A DNA stretch of 64,000 bases from Verrucomicrobia bacterium LP2A (GCA_000526255.1 JAFS01000002.1:248001-312000), one strand, 5' to 3'; counted from the stretch's first letter, positions 9,809 to 19,814 are shown. The notes: a model not told the origin generated them from the sequence alone. Numbers and translations: made by a program.

Positions 9809-11847
9809 AACCTCCCTCATTCGACTCGGAAAGAAACGGTCACTCCTCCCGACCGCCTCCCGGTCCGCCCCGCTCTCTTTCCGAGCAGTCCGAAGAGTTC
9901 TTCTCCCCTCGCGGTCCGCTTTCCGCCGGCCGCCATTTCGAATTTCGCCCCCAGCAGCAGCGCATGGCCCGAGCCGTCGCCGAAGCGCTGGAAGAAAAGG
10001 CTGTTTTAGCGGTCGAAGCGGGCACCGGAACCGGCAAGAGCCTCGCTTATCTCTTCCCCGCACTGCGCTGCGCACGCGAGCTGGGGCAGCGCGGAATCGT
10101 CTCGACCCACACGCTCAACCTGCAGGCGCAGCTCTTCGGCCGAGACCTGCCCCTCCTCGTCCGGACCCTGCCTGACTCATTCACCGCCGTCCTGCTCAAA
10201 GGAAGGAGGAACTACCTTTGCCCGCGGCGAATCGATCAGGCGCTCCGCTACGGAGGAGACCTTTTCGCTTTCCGGGAGGCCGACGAAATCGCCCGGATCG
10301 CCCGCTGGTCGTTCGAGACCGAGACCGGCTGCTGGGAGGAGCTCGACCCTCCCCCGGAGCCGGCTCTCTGGAGCCGGCTCTGCTCGGAGCCCCAGCTCTG
10401 CACCGCAAGAAGCTGCCAAAACAATCCCCGCTGCTTCTATCAGCGGCTCCGCGACCGGAGCTCCGAGGCAGACCTCACCATCGTCAACCACGCGCTCTTC
10501 TTCTCGCTGCTCGCCGGAGGCCTCGGCTCCGATCCGAGCGAAGACCTTGCGTTCGCCAAGGATTTCGTGATCTTCGACGAGGCCCATCAGGTGGAGACGG
10601 TCGCCGCCCGGCACCTCGGGCTCTCCCTCTCCGAGGGGCAGACGAAGTCCTTTCTGCACCGACTCCACCACCCGCGAACCGGGCGCGGGCTTCTCTCCTT
10701 GCTGCGGGCAGGGAACGCGATCCGAAAGACCAAGGAGGTTCTCGCCCTTCTCTCCTCTCTCTTCGAGAGCTTGCGTGCCGCCGCGAGCGGCTCCAAGGGC
10801 CGGGAGTTCCGCATCCTCCGGCCCGATTTCGTTCCGTACGTCCTGGACGCGCCCTTGGAAGAGCTTGCCGAGGCGATTTCGGACGCGGCCTCGGAGGCGA
10901 ACGATCGCGACCTCGAGCGCGAGATGGAAGACCACGCACGAAAGACGGCCGGCCTACGGGCCTCCTTTTCCGCTTTCTTGGGGCAAACCCTTCCCGATCA
11001 CGTCTACTGGATCGAAACCCAGGACCACGGTTCTCCAGAGGGGACGCGGCTCGCGGCGGTTCCCCTGTGGGTCGCCCCGCTTCTCGAACGCCTGCTCTAT
11101 CCGGGAGAGCGCTCCCTCGTCTTCACCAGCGCGACGCTCACGATCGGGGGCGGGTTTGACTATTTCCAAAAGAGACTGGGGCTGCGCGAGCCGCGGACCC
11201 TTCTCCTCGATTCTTCTTTCGACTATGCGCGCCAGATGAGGGTTTGTGTGCCGAGACGCATCCCCGACCCGTCAGAGAGCGCCGGCTATGAAGCGGCGCT
11301 GGAGGCGTGGATCCGGTATTTTACGACCCAAAGCCGGGGATCGGCGTTCGTCCTCTTCACGAACCGGAGAACGCTCCTCGACATGGCATCGCGGCTGTCC
11401 CCGTTCTTCGAGGAAAAGGGCTTCCCGCTTCTCGTCCAGGACGGGATCGTCGACCGCCACCGGCTCCTGGAACGCTTTCGCGCCTCTCCGGGTGCGGTCC
11501 TCTTCGGGGCAGACAGCTTCTGGCAGGGCGTGGATGTCCCAGGAGAGGCCCTCTCCTGCGTGATCCTTACGCGCCTGCCCTTCGGCTCGCCCGAACACCC
11601 GCTGGCGCAGGCGCGAGCGGAGCGGCTCCAAGCAGCCGGGGGAGACCCGTTCCTTTCCTATTTTCTTCCCGAAGCCCTCCTGAAATTTCGTCAAGGGATC
11701 GGGCGGCTGATCCGAAGCCGGGAAGATCGGGGCACCGTCGCGATTCTCGATTCCCGCATCCTCACCAAGCGCTATGGCCGCTCATTCTTCGGGGTCCTCC
11801 CCGATTGTCCGATCGAGATCCTCGACCAAGAACCTCCGATCGCCTAA
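9799..11847 (+). CDS. dinG: DinG/XPD-type superfamily 2 DNA helicase
   Basis: A 5'-to-3' DNA helicase of the DinG/XPD family, expected to unwind forked or R-loop DNA during repair. Walker A is GTGTGKS at residues 75-81 and the DEAH box is at 260-263. Between them four cysteines (C141, C201, C206, C212) are spaced as in the family's [4Fe-4S] cluster. The C-terminal helicase half contains QGVDVPGEALSCVILTRLPF and QGIGRLIRS. ATG at 9799 overlaps the dapL stop by 10 bp, and the next gene starts 28 bp downstream, giving a likely three-gene transcript. Assignment to DinG rather than another XPD-like subfamily is from overall layout. Confidence 0.85.
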   Translation: MEVEPPSFDSERNGHSSRPPPGPPRSLSEQSEEFFSPRGPLSAGRHFEFRPQQQRMARAVAEALEEKAVLAVEAGTGTGKSLAYLFPALRCARELGQRGIVSTHTLNLQAQLFGRDLPLLVRTLPDSFTAVLLKGRRNYLCPRRIDQALRYGGDLFAFREADEIARIARWSFETETGCWEELDPPPEPALWSRLCSEPQLCTARSCQNNPRCFYQRLRDRSSEADLTIVNHALFFSLLAGGLGSDPSEDLAFAKDFVIFDEAHQVETVAARHLGLSLSEGQTKSFLHRLHHPRTGRGLLSLLRAGNAIRKTKEVLALLSSLFESLRAAASGSKGREFRILRPDFVPYVLDAPLEELAEAISDAASEANDRDLEREMEDHARKTAGLRASFSAFLGQTLPDHVYWIETQDHGSPEGTRLAAVPLWVAPLLERLLYPGERSLVFTSATLTIGGGFDYFQKRLGLREPRTLLLDSSFDYARQMRVCVPRRIPDPSESAGYEAALEAWIRYFTTQSRGSAFVLFTNRRTLLDMASRLSPFFEEKGFPLLVQDGIVDRHRLLERFRASPGAVLFGADSFWQGVDVPGEALSCVILTRLPFGSPEHPLAQARAERLQAAGGDPFLSYFLPEALLKFRQGIGRLIRSREDRGTVAILDSRILTKRYGRSFFGVLPDCPIEILDQEPPIA

Positions 11848-11875
11848 AGTAGAACTTCCCCACCCCGCCCGCTCG

Positions 11876-12631
11876 ATGCAGCAACTGACGCTGGAGCCTC
11901 CTTACCCACCGCGAGTGGTCTTTGAGAACGAGGACTTTCTCGTCGTCGACAAGCCCCCTTTCCTGCTCTCGCACCCAACCCGTCGGAACGACCGGCCGAG
12001 CGTGCTCGGCTGGCTCGGCAAGGAACGGGAAGGGAGATCGTTCTTCCTGGCCAATCGCCTCGATCGGGAAACCAGCGGCTTGATGCTGGTCGGCAAGGAT
12101 GCGGCGACGGCCTCAGCACTCGGGCGGCTCATGGAAAAGAGGCTGATCGAAAAGGAGTACCTGGCGATTGTCTGGGGAAAGCTCACGTGCGAATTTCTCC
12201 AGATCGACGCCCCCCTGGGTTACCTGGGAATCTCCGAGGAGAATCCCGTTGCGATCCGCCAGGGGGTCCGTCCGGAAGGGGCGCAAGCGGTCACGGTCGT
12301 GCGCTCGCTCCGCTCGGGAGAGGAAGTCAGCCTGCTTCGCGCGTATCCGAAGACCGGCCGCCTCCACCAGATTCGGGTCCATCTTTCGACCATCCGCCAT
12401 CCGATCGTCGGCGACAAGATCTACGGACCCGACCCAAATTTCTTCCTCCGGTTCGCGGCTCAAGGCTGGGGTCCCGACCTATCCAAGCATCTCTGCCTGC
12501 CTCGCCATGCCCTCCACGCCTCCCTCCTCCGCTTCCGCTGGCAAGGAAAGGAGTTCGAGGCCGTCGCACCTCTTTCCCCCGACCTGAGCGATTTCCTTCG
12601 GCAGCGCGGGATCGCTCCACCTCTGCGCTAA
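11876..12631 (+). CDS. RluA-family pseudouridine synthase
   Basis: Isomerises specific uridines in rRNA or tRNA to pseudouridine. The catalytic motif is NRLDRETSG with aspartate at residue 63, followed by KEYLAIVWG and GRLHQIRVHL, all as in RluA-type enzymes. There is no N-terminal S4 domain, so it resembles RluA/TruC-like members rather than RluC/D. The frame is open from 11774 inside the helicase gene, but ATG at 11876 gives the normal 251-residue length. The target site cannot be told from sequence. Confidence 0.85.
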   Translation: MQQLTLEPPYPPRVVFENEDFLVVDKPPFLLSHPTRRNDRPSVLGWLGKEREGRSFFLANRLDRETSGLMLVGKDAATASALGRLMEKRLIEKEYLAIVWGKLTCEFLQIDAPLGYLGISEENPVAIRQGVRPEGAQAVTVVRSLRSGEEVSLLRAYPKTGRLHQIRVHLSTIRHPIVGDKIYGPDPNFFLRFAAQGWGPDLSKHLCLPRHALHASLLRFRWQGKEFEAVAPLSPDLSDFLRQRGIAPPLR

Positions 12632-12669
12632 AGTGGACTAACGTGGGCGAAAGGACCGAGCTTGAGCGG

Positions 12670-13827
12670 TCACTCCCCGCTAAAGAACCGCTTGGCGCGC
12701 TCAAGGAATCCTTCCTGCTGCGGATGGGTATCAGGCGCACAACACGCCGCAAAGGCCTCGAGCTTTTCTCGCTGCTCCGCGTTGAGGCGCGTGGGCACCT
12801 CGACCACTACCCGGACGAGCAGATCGCCGATCCCTCGACCATGCACATCGGCAACCCCGCGCCCGCGCAGGCGGAATGCCTGGCCGCTCTGCGTTCCCGC
12901 AGGAATCTTGAGCGTCGCCTTCCCTACCAGGCAGGGAACGGTTGCGTCCCCGCCGAGTGCTGCCTGCACGAAGCTGATCGGCATATCGCAATAGAGATCA
13001 TTTCCCTGCCTTTCGAAGAACTCGTGCCGCCGTACATGCACGATCACGTAGAGATCGCCCGCAGGCCCCCCGGAGGCGCCTCGCTCTCCATAGCCTGCCA
13101 GACGAAGGCGATGACCGTCGTCGATGCCGGCGGGAATCTTGATGTTTGTCTCCGCGGTCTGCTTCACCCTGCCCTCCCCTCGACAGGAGGCGCAGGGCCG
13201 TTCGATAACGGTTCCCGTACCGTGACACCGAGGACAGGTCTGCGCGATGGTCAGGAAGCCGCGCGTCACGCGCACCTGGCCCTGCCCATGACAGGTGGGA
13301 CAGGCCTTTCTCGAAGAGCCCGCGGCAACGCCGCTGCCGCCGCAGACCGAGCAGACATCGAGCTTGGGAAAGGCGATCTGCTTTTCGCAGCCCAAGGCCG
13401 CCTCCTCGAAATCGATTTCGAGGTCGCAACGGAGATCGGCTCCCCTTTCCTGGCGGGAACGCTTGTTTCCTCCCACGCCGAAGGCTTCCTCAAAAAGGCT
13501 CCCAAAGACGCCTTCGCCGAAGAGGCCGGATCCGCCGAAAACCTCCTTGAAAATCTCGAACGGATCGTGAGAGCCCGCAGCCGTCGCTCCTCCCTGCGCC
13601 TCAAAGGCCGCGGGTCCGAAGCGGTCGTATGCCGCCCGCTTTTCGGGATCGCTGAGCGCCTCGTAGGCCTTCCCCAGCTCCTTGAACTTCTCCTCCGCGG
13701 CCCGATCTCCCGCGTTTCGATCGGGATGATACTTCAAGGCCAGCTTGCGGTAGGCCTTCTTAATCTCCTCGGCGCTGGCCCCTTTCGCCACTCCGAGAAT
13801 CTCGTAGTAATCGCGGGCAGAGGTCAT
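12670..13827 (-). CDS. dnaJ: Molecular chaperone DnaJ
   Basis: Hsp40 co-chaperone that delivers unfolded clients to DnaK and stimulates its ATPase. The J-domain at residues 1-70 contains the HPD motif (KYHPDRN), followed by a Gly/Phe-rich linker. Four CxxCxGxG zinc-finger repeats ([32 protein letters not shown]) and the two C-terminal substrate-binding barrels complete a type I DnaJ of 385 residues. Its ATG overlaps the grpE stop by 4 bp, so grpE and dnaJ are co-translated. No dnaK lies in the window. Confidence 0.96.
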   Translation of the reverse strand: MTSARDYYEILGVAKGASAEEIKKAYRKLALKYHPDRNAGDRAAEEKFKELGKAYEALSDPEKRAAYDRFGPAAFEAQGGATAAGSHDPFEIFKEVFGGSGLFGEGVFGSLFEEAFGVGGNKRSRQERGADLRCDLEIDFEEAALGCEKQIAFPKLDVCSVCGGSGVAAGSSRKACPTCHGQGQVRVTRGFLTIAQTCPRCHGTGTVIERPCASCRGEGRVKQTAETNIKIPAGIDDGHRLRLAGYGERGASGGPAGDLYVIVHVRRHEFFERQGNDLYCDMPISFVQAALGGDATVPCLVGKATLKIPAGTQSGQAFRLRGRGVADVHGRGIGDLLVRVVVEVPTRLNAEQREKLEAFAACCAPDTHPQQEGFLERAKRFFSGE

Positions 13828-14417
13828 GGTTCCTGCGTACGGGTTTCTTCCCTTTGCTTCCGACCATCCGCGCCGCTGGACGGCTTCCGGGCGACGTAGA
13901 CCAGGGCGGGCCGAAGCAGGCGGCCTTTGTAAAGATAGCCGTTCCGCTTCTGTGTGGCGACGATTCCTTCGTCGATCTCCTCCGTGTCGACAAAGCCAAC
14001 CGCCTCATGCCGATGGGGATCGAACGGCTGGCCGACAGCCGCGACCGCCTCCACACCCTCTTCCCGAAGGAGGGTTTGGAGCTGCGACAAGATCATCTTC
14101 ATTCCCTGGGCGATCGACTGGCCGTCGGTGGCATTCTGCGCCGCTTCCATCCCTAGATAAAAGTTGTCGATGACGGGAAGAAGCCTCTGCAGAAACGTCG
14201 TGTTCGCCAACCGGATCGCCTCCTCTTTCTCCTTGGCCATCCTCTTCCGCGCATTCTCCCATTCCGCCAGGGATCGCAACAGACGATCCTTCGTCTCGTC
14301 CGCCTCCTGCGATCGCCGACGCCACTGATCGATTCTCTCCCGGCTGACCACCGAAAAGACGGGAGCGTCCTCCGCAGGCGGTTCCGAAAAGAAGGTCTTT
14401 CCAGGCTGTACGGTCAT
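13824..14417 (-). CDS. grpE: Nucleotide exchange factor GrpE
   Basis: Releases ADP from DnaK in the DnaK-DnaJ-GrpE chaperone cycle. The 197-residue protein has a long helical N-terminal part (residues 30-90, [21 protein letters not shown]) and the family signature [16 protein letters not shown] before the beta-rich head. The start is ATG at 14417. It sits first in the grpE-dnaJ pair, with the phosphatase gene ending 15 bp upstream. I saw no CIRCE or HrcA-type operator in that short gap, so heat-shock control, if any, comes from further upstream. Confidence 0.95.
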   Translation of the reverse strand: MTVQPGKTFFSEPPAEDAPVFSVVSRERIDQWRRRSQEADETKDRLLRSLAEWENARKRMAKEKEEAIRLANTTFLQRLLPVIDNFYLGMEAAQNATDGQSIAQGMKMILSQLQTLLREEGVEAVAAVGQPFDPHRHEAVGFVDTEEIDEGIVATQKRNGYLYKGRLLRPALVYVARKPSSGADGRKQREETRTQEP

Positions 14418-14432
14418 AACAGAACTTTTACC

Positions 14433-15704
14433 TTAGCTTCGGACCCGCTCGAGCGCAACAAGCGTCACGTCGTCGGCCAGACCTCCCGGAGAACGGAAGG
14501 AAGCCAGCTCCCGACAGAGCACCTCCAGGGATGCCTGCGCACCGAGTGATCCCGTCCTGCCGAGCGTCACGGCGAGTCTCCCCTTGTCGAACATCGCCCC
14601 GCATGGAGCTACGGCATCGGTCATCCCATCGGTGTAGAAGAGCAGGAGCTCCCCCGGCTCCAAAACAAGGGAGACGTCCGCAAGAGCCGCGTCGAAGCTT
14701 TCGCCCGAATCTATCCCCAGGCAGAACCCTGGAGCATCGAGCTCGACGACGCCGGAGGCCCGACGCAGGAGAGGTTGCTCCTGTCCCGCTCTGGCCAGCT
14801 GAATCTCCCGAGTCTCCGTATCGATCACCGCATAGATCATGGCGACGAGACTCCTCTCGACAAGGTCTCCGTGAAGCAGGCGGTTCACCCGGCGCAACAC
14901 CTCCGACGGAGAAAGCGAAGCCGAGACCTGAGAGCGTACGGCGACTCGGCACATCCCTCCGATCAACGAGGCCGCAATTCCCTTTCCGGCCGCATCTCCG
15001 ACGAGGATGCCGCAGCTGTGGGGCGTGATGGGCAACAGGTCGCAAAAGTCTCCGCTCAATTCCCCCGGCGACAGGTGAACGGCGGCCACGCGGAAGCCCG
15101 GCAGAGCCGGAACCGTTCGAGGGAAAAGGGAGGCTTGAAAGAGTCCCGCAGCGAGCAATTCAGCCTCCAGGAGGCGCCTCTTTCGATCGCTGCTGAGGGA
15201 GACCGACCGCTTTCCCAGGCGCAGAGCCGCTTCCGCGACCGCGAGAGCAGCACTCCGCACGTCCGGCTGGATCGCTCCGTCCGGCTCGAGGCAGACCGCC
15301 AGCAAGCCGCTTCCGCTCAGCGGAAGGAGGGTCCAGGGTCCTTCCTCCTCGATCGCCCGCGACCCGTCTCCCTCTCTCCCTGTCTTCCCGCGCCGCTCGA
15401 TGATCATCCGCAGCTCGTTCGATCGTTCCGCCGGCCACCAGAATGTCCCGATCTCTCCTCCCTCACCGCCGAAGAGCAAGGCGATGACCGAGGCTTTGAG
15501 AAGCGCCGCCAAGCGCTCTAACAAGCTATAGATCCGCGACGCCGGATCGGCTCCGCTCTCAAGCGCGCTTCCTAATTCTGCAATCAGAAGCAGAGACTCG
15601 TGAGAAGAACCGAGGGAATTGGCTCGTTCCGTTTCCACTCGTTCCCTTGCCTGCGGCAAAGTACTTCCCGCCCCACCGCTCCGGCGGAAGACCGGCACTC
15701 CCAT
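14433..15704 (-). CDS. SpoIIE/RsbU-type PP2C serine phosphatase
   Basis: A predicted manganese-dependent phosphatase that would dephosphorylate a STAS-domain antagonist in a partner-switching pathway. Residues 30-180 look like a GAF-type sensor domain (SLLLIAELGSALESG onward). The C-terminal half carries PP2C/SpoIIE motifs: LSGDFCDLLPI, GDAAGKGIAASLI, LLFYTDGMTDA and GLADDVTLVAL, with the metal-binding aspartates in place. The STAS-domain gene lies 55 bp upstream on the same strand, an arrangement typical of an Rsb-like module. No serine kinase of the RsbW type is seen in the window. Length 423. Confidence 0.85.
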   Translation of the reverse strand: MGVPVFRRSGGAGSTLPQARERVETERANSLGSSHESLLLIAELGSALESGADPASRIYSLLERLAALLKASVIALLFGGEGGEIGTFWWPAERSNELRMIIERRGKTGREGDGSRAIEEEGPWTLLPLSGSGLLAVCLEPDGAIQPDVRSAALAVAEAALRLGKRSVSLSSDRKRRLLEAELLAAGLFQASLFPRTVPALPGFRVAAVHLSPGELSGDFCDLLPITPHSCGILVGDAAGKGIAASLIGGMCRVAVRSQVSASLSPSEVLRRVNRLLHGDLVERSLVAMIYAVIDTETREIQLARAGQEQPLLRRASGVVELDAPGFCLGIDSGESFDAALADVSLVLEPGELLLFYTDGMTDAVAPCGAMFDKGRLAVTLGRTGSLGAQASLEVLCRELASFRSPGGLADDVTLVALERVRS

Positions 15705-15759
15705 CTCGCATCCAAGCCCTTCGCTGCGTCTCGGTCACGCAATGGGTCAGACATGCCCG

Positions 15760-16269
15760 CTAACTGGACGCCGGGCGATCCCGACGACCGACTTCGGAGC
15801 CCAGATAAGAAACCAGATCCTGGAACTTAGGTGCATTCTTCGGATCACACTCCAGGAGAGTCTGATGGGCCTGAAGAAGCAGCTCGCCGGTCGTCTCCCG
15901 GTGCGGCACGCCCGACTCCAAGGGTCGAAGATCGCCCGCATCGTAGGGGGTGAGATTCTCTACACACTGGAAGAGGCGATCCAACCCCAAGGTTCGAATC
16001 GACTCCAACACCCGGCGGCTGCTTCCGGCGACTTGGAAAGCGCCTCCGATCTTCCTCAGCTTCAGCGCCGGACCCGCCAGCGTGCCAAGAAAGGTGCTAT
16101 CGAGATAGGTGCACTCCACCAGATCTACCAGGAATCTCTCGCTTCCACATTGAATGAAATTATCGCAACATTGACGAAGGAAGAACGAATGCTCGAATGA
16201 GCCCGCACCGATGACCTTGAGCACCACAACTCCATGGCAATTTCCTGCCAGAACGACTCCAGTCCTCAC
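15760..16269 (-). CDS. STAS-domain protein (anti-sigma-factor antagonist type)
   Basis: Residues 15-115 form a STAS fold. The segment VDLVECTYLDSTFLGTLAG is the core of anti-sigma antagonists, with serine in YLDSTFLG at the usual phosphorylation site. The first codon is GTG at 16269. A C-terminal extension of about 50 residues (after YDAGDLRPLESG) is not typical and has no motif I know. It is followed on the same strand by the SpoIIE-type phosphatase, which is its likely partner. Role inferred: a switch on a sigma factor or other output whose kinase is encoded elsewhere. Confidence 0.78.
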   Translation of the reverse strand: MRTGVVLAGNCHGVVVLKVIGAGSFEHSFFLRQCCDNFIQCGSERFLVDLVECTYLDSTFLGTLAGPALKLRKIGGAFQVAGSSRRVLESIRTLGLDRLFQCVENLTPYDAGDLRPLESGVPHRETTGELLLQAHQTLLECDPKNAPKFQDLVSYLGSEVGRRDRPASS

Positions 16270-16425
16270 TCGATCACACTATGTACTTCCGGCGGCAAGT
16301 CAACCCGTCCTCACCTTGGCTTCCCTTTTGCTCTTCCACGGATGGCGGCAGTTTACTCTCGTTGCCGGGTCGGAAGCGAGGAATTCCTCGGCGACCGCTT
16401 CCTTTGTTGGTAAAGGAGTATCCGG

Positions 16426-17226
16426 ATGAGTCGAACGACCGCTCCCCTCCTGCGGGTGCTGGTGCTGGGTTCGGGCACCTCGCAGGGAGTGCCCATGATC
16501 GGTTGCCGATGTCCGGTCTGTCTTTCTCGCGATCCCCGGGACCGCCGCACGCGCGCGTCGCTCTACGTCGACGAGGGAACCCTTCCCTTTCTCATCGACA
16601 CGGCGACCGATCTGCGCGCGCAATGCCTCCGCGAAGGAATCAGCGATGTCGGCGCGGTCCTCTACACCCACCACCACGCCGATCACGTTCTCGGCCTCGA
16701 CGATTTGCGCCGTTTCTGCGAGCTCCGCCGGGAACGCCTCCCCATTTACGGCCCGGCCGCCACCCTTGAAATTCTCGCCCGGATGTTCCCCTACGCCTTC
16801 GATTCCAAGACGCAGATGGCTACTTACGTCCGCCTCTTGCCTCACCCAGTGGAGGGTCCCTTTCCTCTCGGCAGGTTCATCGTGACTCCCTTGCCCGTCC
16901 CTCACGGCCACGTCACCACCTTCGGCTACCTGCTCGAATGCGCCGGGCGCAAGCTCCTCGCCTACCTGAGCGACTGCCAGGCCGTTCCGGAGAACATCCT
17001 CTCGGCAATCCGCTCGGTCGAAGTCCTGATCATCGACGGGCTCCGGGACGAGCCCCATCCCACGCACCTAACAGCAGAGCAGGCGGTCAAGATTGCTGCG
17101 CATGCCGAGGCGCGGCAGACCTACCTGACCCATCTGACGCACCACAAGAGCCACCGAGATCGGGAAGCCGGTCTTCCCGGCGGCGTTGGAGTCGCTTTCG
17201 ATGGCCTAACGATTATCTTGGATTGA
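16426..17226 (+). CDS. Metallo-beta-lactamase-fold hydrolase, PhnP-like
   Basis: A cytoplasmic MBL-fold phosphodiesterase. The N-terminal VLGSGTSQGVPMIGCRCPVC and the metal-binding THHHADHVLGLDDLRRF match the PhnP/phosphoribosyl cyclic phosphodiesterase-like group, in which a cysteine pair near the N-terminus binds an extra zinc. The C-terminal half has the second histidine and aspartate ligands (VPHGHV, LSDCQ). A strong AAAGGAG ribosome-binding site at 16412-16418 supports ATG at 16426. No phn genes are nearby, so phosphonate catabolism is not implied. It is followed after 2 bp by tatD. Confidence 0.82.
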   Translation: MSRTTAPLLRVLVLGSGTSQGVPMIGCRCPVCLSRDPRDRRTRASLYVDEGTLPFLIDTATDLRAQCLREGISDVGAVLYTHHHADHVLGLDDLRRFCELRRERLPIYGPAATLEILARMFPYAFDSKTQMATYVRLLPHPVEGPFPLGRFIVTPLPVPHGHVTTFGYLLECAGRKLLAYLSDCQAVPENILSAIRSVEVLIIDGLRDEPHPTHLTAEQAVKIAAHAEARQTYLTHLTHHKSHRDREAGLPGGVGVAFDGLTIILD

Positions 17227-17228
17227 CC

Positions 17229-18017
17229 ATGTGGATCGATACCCATGCCCATCTCTCTTTCCCGGAGTTCTCGAAGGATCGGGAAGAGGTCATCGCGCGA
17301 GCGCAAGCGGAGGGGATCGACCGCGTCATCGTCGTCGCCACCGACCTCGGATCAAGCCGCGCCGCGGTCGCTCTCGCGCAGGAGCACCGGACGCTGGCCT
17401 GCACCGTGGGCATCCACCCGAACAGCGCCCACGCGGCTCCGCCCGATTTCCTCGAGACGCTCCAAGAAATTGCCGCGCTCAAGGGGGTGGCCGCCATCGG
17501 CGAAATCGGCCTCGACTACCACCGCCTTCCCTCCGATCCGGAAGCCGCCGAACGCGAAAAGGAGAGCCAGCGGCGGGTCTTCCGAGCGCAGCTCGCCCTG
17601 GCTAGAGGAAGAGACCTCCCCGCGGTCATCCATCAGCGGTCCGCGTGGGAGGAGACCCTTGCGCTCCTCGACGACACGGGCAATGCGGTCCCTTGTGTCT
17701 TCCACTGCTTCGGAGAAGGTCCGGAACGCCAGCAGGAGCTGATCCGGCGCGGCCACTTCGTCTCCTTCACCGGGATCGTCACCTTCCCCAACGCTCCTCT
17801 GGCGCAGGCGAGCGCCCGGTCGGTACGCATGGACAAGTTCTTCGTCGAGACCGACTGCCCCTTCCTGGCCCCCGTCCCCTATCGGGGCAAGCGGTGCGAG
17901 CCCTGGCACGTCCGTCTGGTGGCCGAAGAGATCGCTCGTCTGCGCGGGCTGCCCTCTTCCGCCGTGGCCGAGGCGAGCTCGCGAAACGCGCGGGCCTTTT
18001 TCCGATTAACCGATTGA
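17229..18017 (+). CDS. tatD: TatD-family metal-dependent DNase
   Basis: A TIM-barrel hydrolase of the TatD family, reported to act as a 3'-5' exonuclease or in DNA turnover. Metal ligands are visible in DTHAHLSFPE near the N-terminus, GEIGLDYH in the middle, HCFGE, and the terminal aspartate in VETDCPFLAP. At 262 residues it is typical. The open frame runs back into the MBL gene, but ATG at 17229, 2 bp after the previous stop, is the family start. It is probably co-transcribed with the upstream hydrolase and with ilvD, which begins 35 bp downstream. Confidence 0.9.
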   Translation: MWIDTHAHLSFPEFSKDREEVIARAQAEGIDRVIVVATDLGSSRAAVALAQEHRTLACTVGIHPNSAHAAPPDFLETLQEIAALKGVAAIGEIGLDYHRLPSDPEAAEREKESQRRVFRAQLALARGRDLPAVIHQRSAWEETLALLDDTGNAVPCVFHCFGEGPERQQELIRRGHFVSFTGIVTFPNAPLAQASARSVRMDKFFVETDCPFLAPVPYRGKRCEPWHVRLVAEEIARLRGLPSSAVAEASSRNARAFFRLTD

Positions 18018-18052
18018 CACGGGACTCCACGACCTCCCAGAAAAGAACTCCC

Positions 18053-19810
18053 ATGGAAAAGACGACCGAAACACCATCCACCACACAAGGGCCGTCGTCC
18101 GGCTGCCACCGGGCCTACTCGCGCCAGATCTTCGACGGCGACTCGCGCGCACCCAACCGCTCGATGCTCTATCCGTTGGGATTCTGGAAAGAAGAGTTCG
18201 GGCAGAAGGATCTGATCGGAATCGCATCGACCTGGAGCCAGGTCACCCCCTGCAACATGCATATCGACGCGCTGGCTCGGGAAGCGGCGACTGGTGCGGA
18301 GGAATCCGGGGCCAAGGCCCTCATCTTCAATACGATCACGGTCTCCGACGGAATTTCGATGGGTACCGAGGGGATGAAGTACTCCCTGGTCTCCCGAGAG
18401 GTGATCGCCGACTCGGTCGAGACGGTCGCGGCAGCGGAGGGGATGGACGGGCTGGTGGCCATCGGCGGCTGCGACAAAAACATGCCGGGCTGCCTGATCG
18501 CTTTGGTGAGGCTCAATCGCCCTGGCGTCTTCGTCTACGGCGGGAGCATCCTCCCCGGCTGCTTTCACGGGAAGAAGATCGACATTGTCTCGGTCTTCGA
18601 AGCGGTGGGCGCGGAAGCCAAGGGCGATTTGTCCCCGGAAGAGCTGGCTGGCATCGAAAGCCACGCGATTCCCGGCCCCGGCTCCTGCGGGGGGATGTAC
18701 ACGGCCAACACGATGGCCTGCGCCATCGAGGCGCTCGGGATGAGCCTTCCGGGAAGCTCGACTGAGCTCGCGGTCTCGAAGGAAAAACAGGTGGGCTGTC
18801 GTGCGGCAGGAAGAGCGGTTGTGCAACTGATCGATCGCGGAATCCGCCCCCGCGACATCCTCACCCGGAAGGCCTTCGAAAACGCGATCACGGTCGTGAT
18901 GGCGCTCGGCGGATCGACCAACGCCGTGCTCCATCTCCTGGCAATCGCCCATGCGGCCGAGGTGGAGCTCAGCCTGGACGATTTTCGGCGCATCGGCAAG
19001 CGGGTGCCGGTTCTCGCCGATCTCAAGCCGAGCGGGCGGTTCGCGGTCGCCGAATGGTCGGCGATCGGGGGGCTCCCCCCTCTCTTGCGGAGGCTCTTGG
19101 AGAAGGGTCTCCTGCACGGAGAGTGCCTGACCGTGACCGGAACGACCCTCGCTAAAAATCTCGAAGGGAGCGCCGACTATCCCGCCGAGCAGGAGATCGT
19201 CTTCCCGTTTGAAAAGCCGATCAAGCCCGAGGGCCACATCGTCATCCTCCGCGGGAATCTCGCGCCGCTGGGCGCGGTGGCCAAGCTGACCGGGAAGGAG
19301 GGTCTCCGCTTCACGGGAAGCGCGCGCGTCTTCGACTCGGAGGAAGCAGCCTTGGCGAGCATTCTGGATGGATCGATCGTCCAGGGGAACGTTATCGTCA
19401 TTCGCTACGAAGGTCCCAAGGGAGGACCCGGCATGCGGGAGATGCTCTCCCCGACCTCGGCTGTCATGGGCCGCGGCCTCGGCAAGGATGTCGCCCTGAT
19501 CACCGACGGGCGTTTTTCTGGGGGAAGCCACGGCTTTGTCGTCGGCCACATCTGCCCGGAGGCAGCGGTCGGTGGAACTCTGGCAATCGTGCGGAACGGG
19601 GATCGGATCACCATCGACGCCGAAACCGAGGAGATCCGGCTCGAGCTCTCGGCCGAAGAGATCGCCCGCCGGCGGGAGAGTTGGACTCCGCCCGAGACCC
19701 GCTATCAGCGAGGGGTTCTCGCCAAGTACCGTTCCCAGGTTGGCTCCGCCCATCTTGGAGCGGTCACCGACGGAGAGGGCTTGGTCCGGGAGCCGCGCTC
19801 GCCCGGATGA
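18053..19810 (+). CDS. ilvD: Dihydroxy-acid dehydratase
   Basis: Dehydrates 2,3-dihydroxy acids to 2-oxo acids in valine, leucine and isoleucine synthesis. The three iron-sulfur cysteine regions are present: TPCNMH, GGCDKNMPGC and the PGSCGGMYTANTMAC region. The C-terminal part has PTSAVMGRGLG and DGRFSGGSHGFVVGHICPEA. At 585 residues it is slightly longer than the common 555-570, mainly through an N-terminal tail. ATG at 18053 is selected because it precedes the conserved RSMLYPLGF region by a reasonable distance. It converges with the HxlR gene 4 bp away. Confidence 0.95.
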   Translation: MEKTTETPSTTQGPSSGCHRAYSRQIFDGDSRAPNRSMLYPLGFWKEEFGQKDLIGIASTWSQVTPCNMHIDALAREAATGAEESGAKALIFNTITVSDGISMGTEGMKYSLVSREVIADSVETVAAAEGMDGLVAIGGCDKNMPGCLIALVRLNRPGVFVYGGSILPGCFHGKKIDIVSVFEAVGAEAKGDLSPEELAGIESHAIPGPGSCGGMYTANTMACAIEALGMSLPGSSTELAVSKEKQVGCRAAGRAVVQLIDRGIRPRDILTRKAFENAITVVMALGGSTNAVLHLLAIAHAAEVELSLDDFRRIGKRVPVLADLKPSGRFAVAEWSAIGGLPPLLRRLLEKGLLHGECLTVTGTTLAKNLEGSADYPAEQEIVFPFEKPIKPEGHIVILRGNLAPLGAVAKLTGKEGLRFTGSARVFDSEEAALASILDGSIVQGNVIVIRYEGPKGGPGMREMLSPTSAVMGRGLGKDVALITDGRFSGGSHGFVVGHICPEAAVGGTLAIVRNGDRITIDAETEEIRLELSAEEIARRRESWTPPETRYQRGVLAKYRSQVGSAHLGAVTDGEGLVREPRSPG

Positions 19811-19814
19811 ACGC

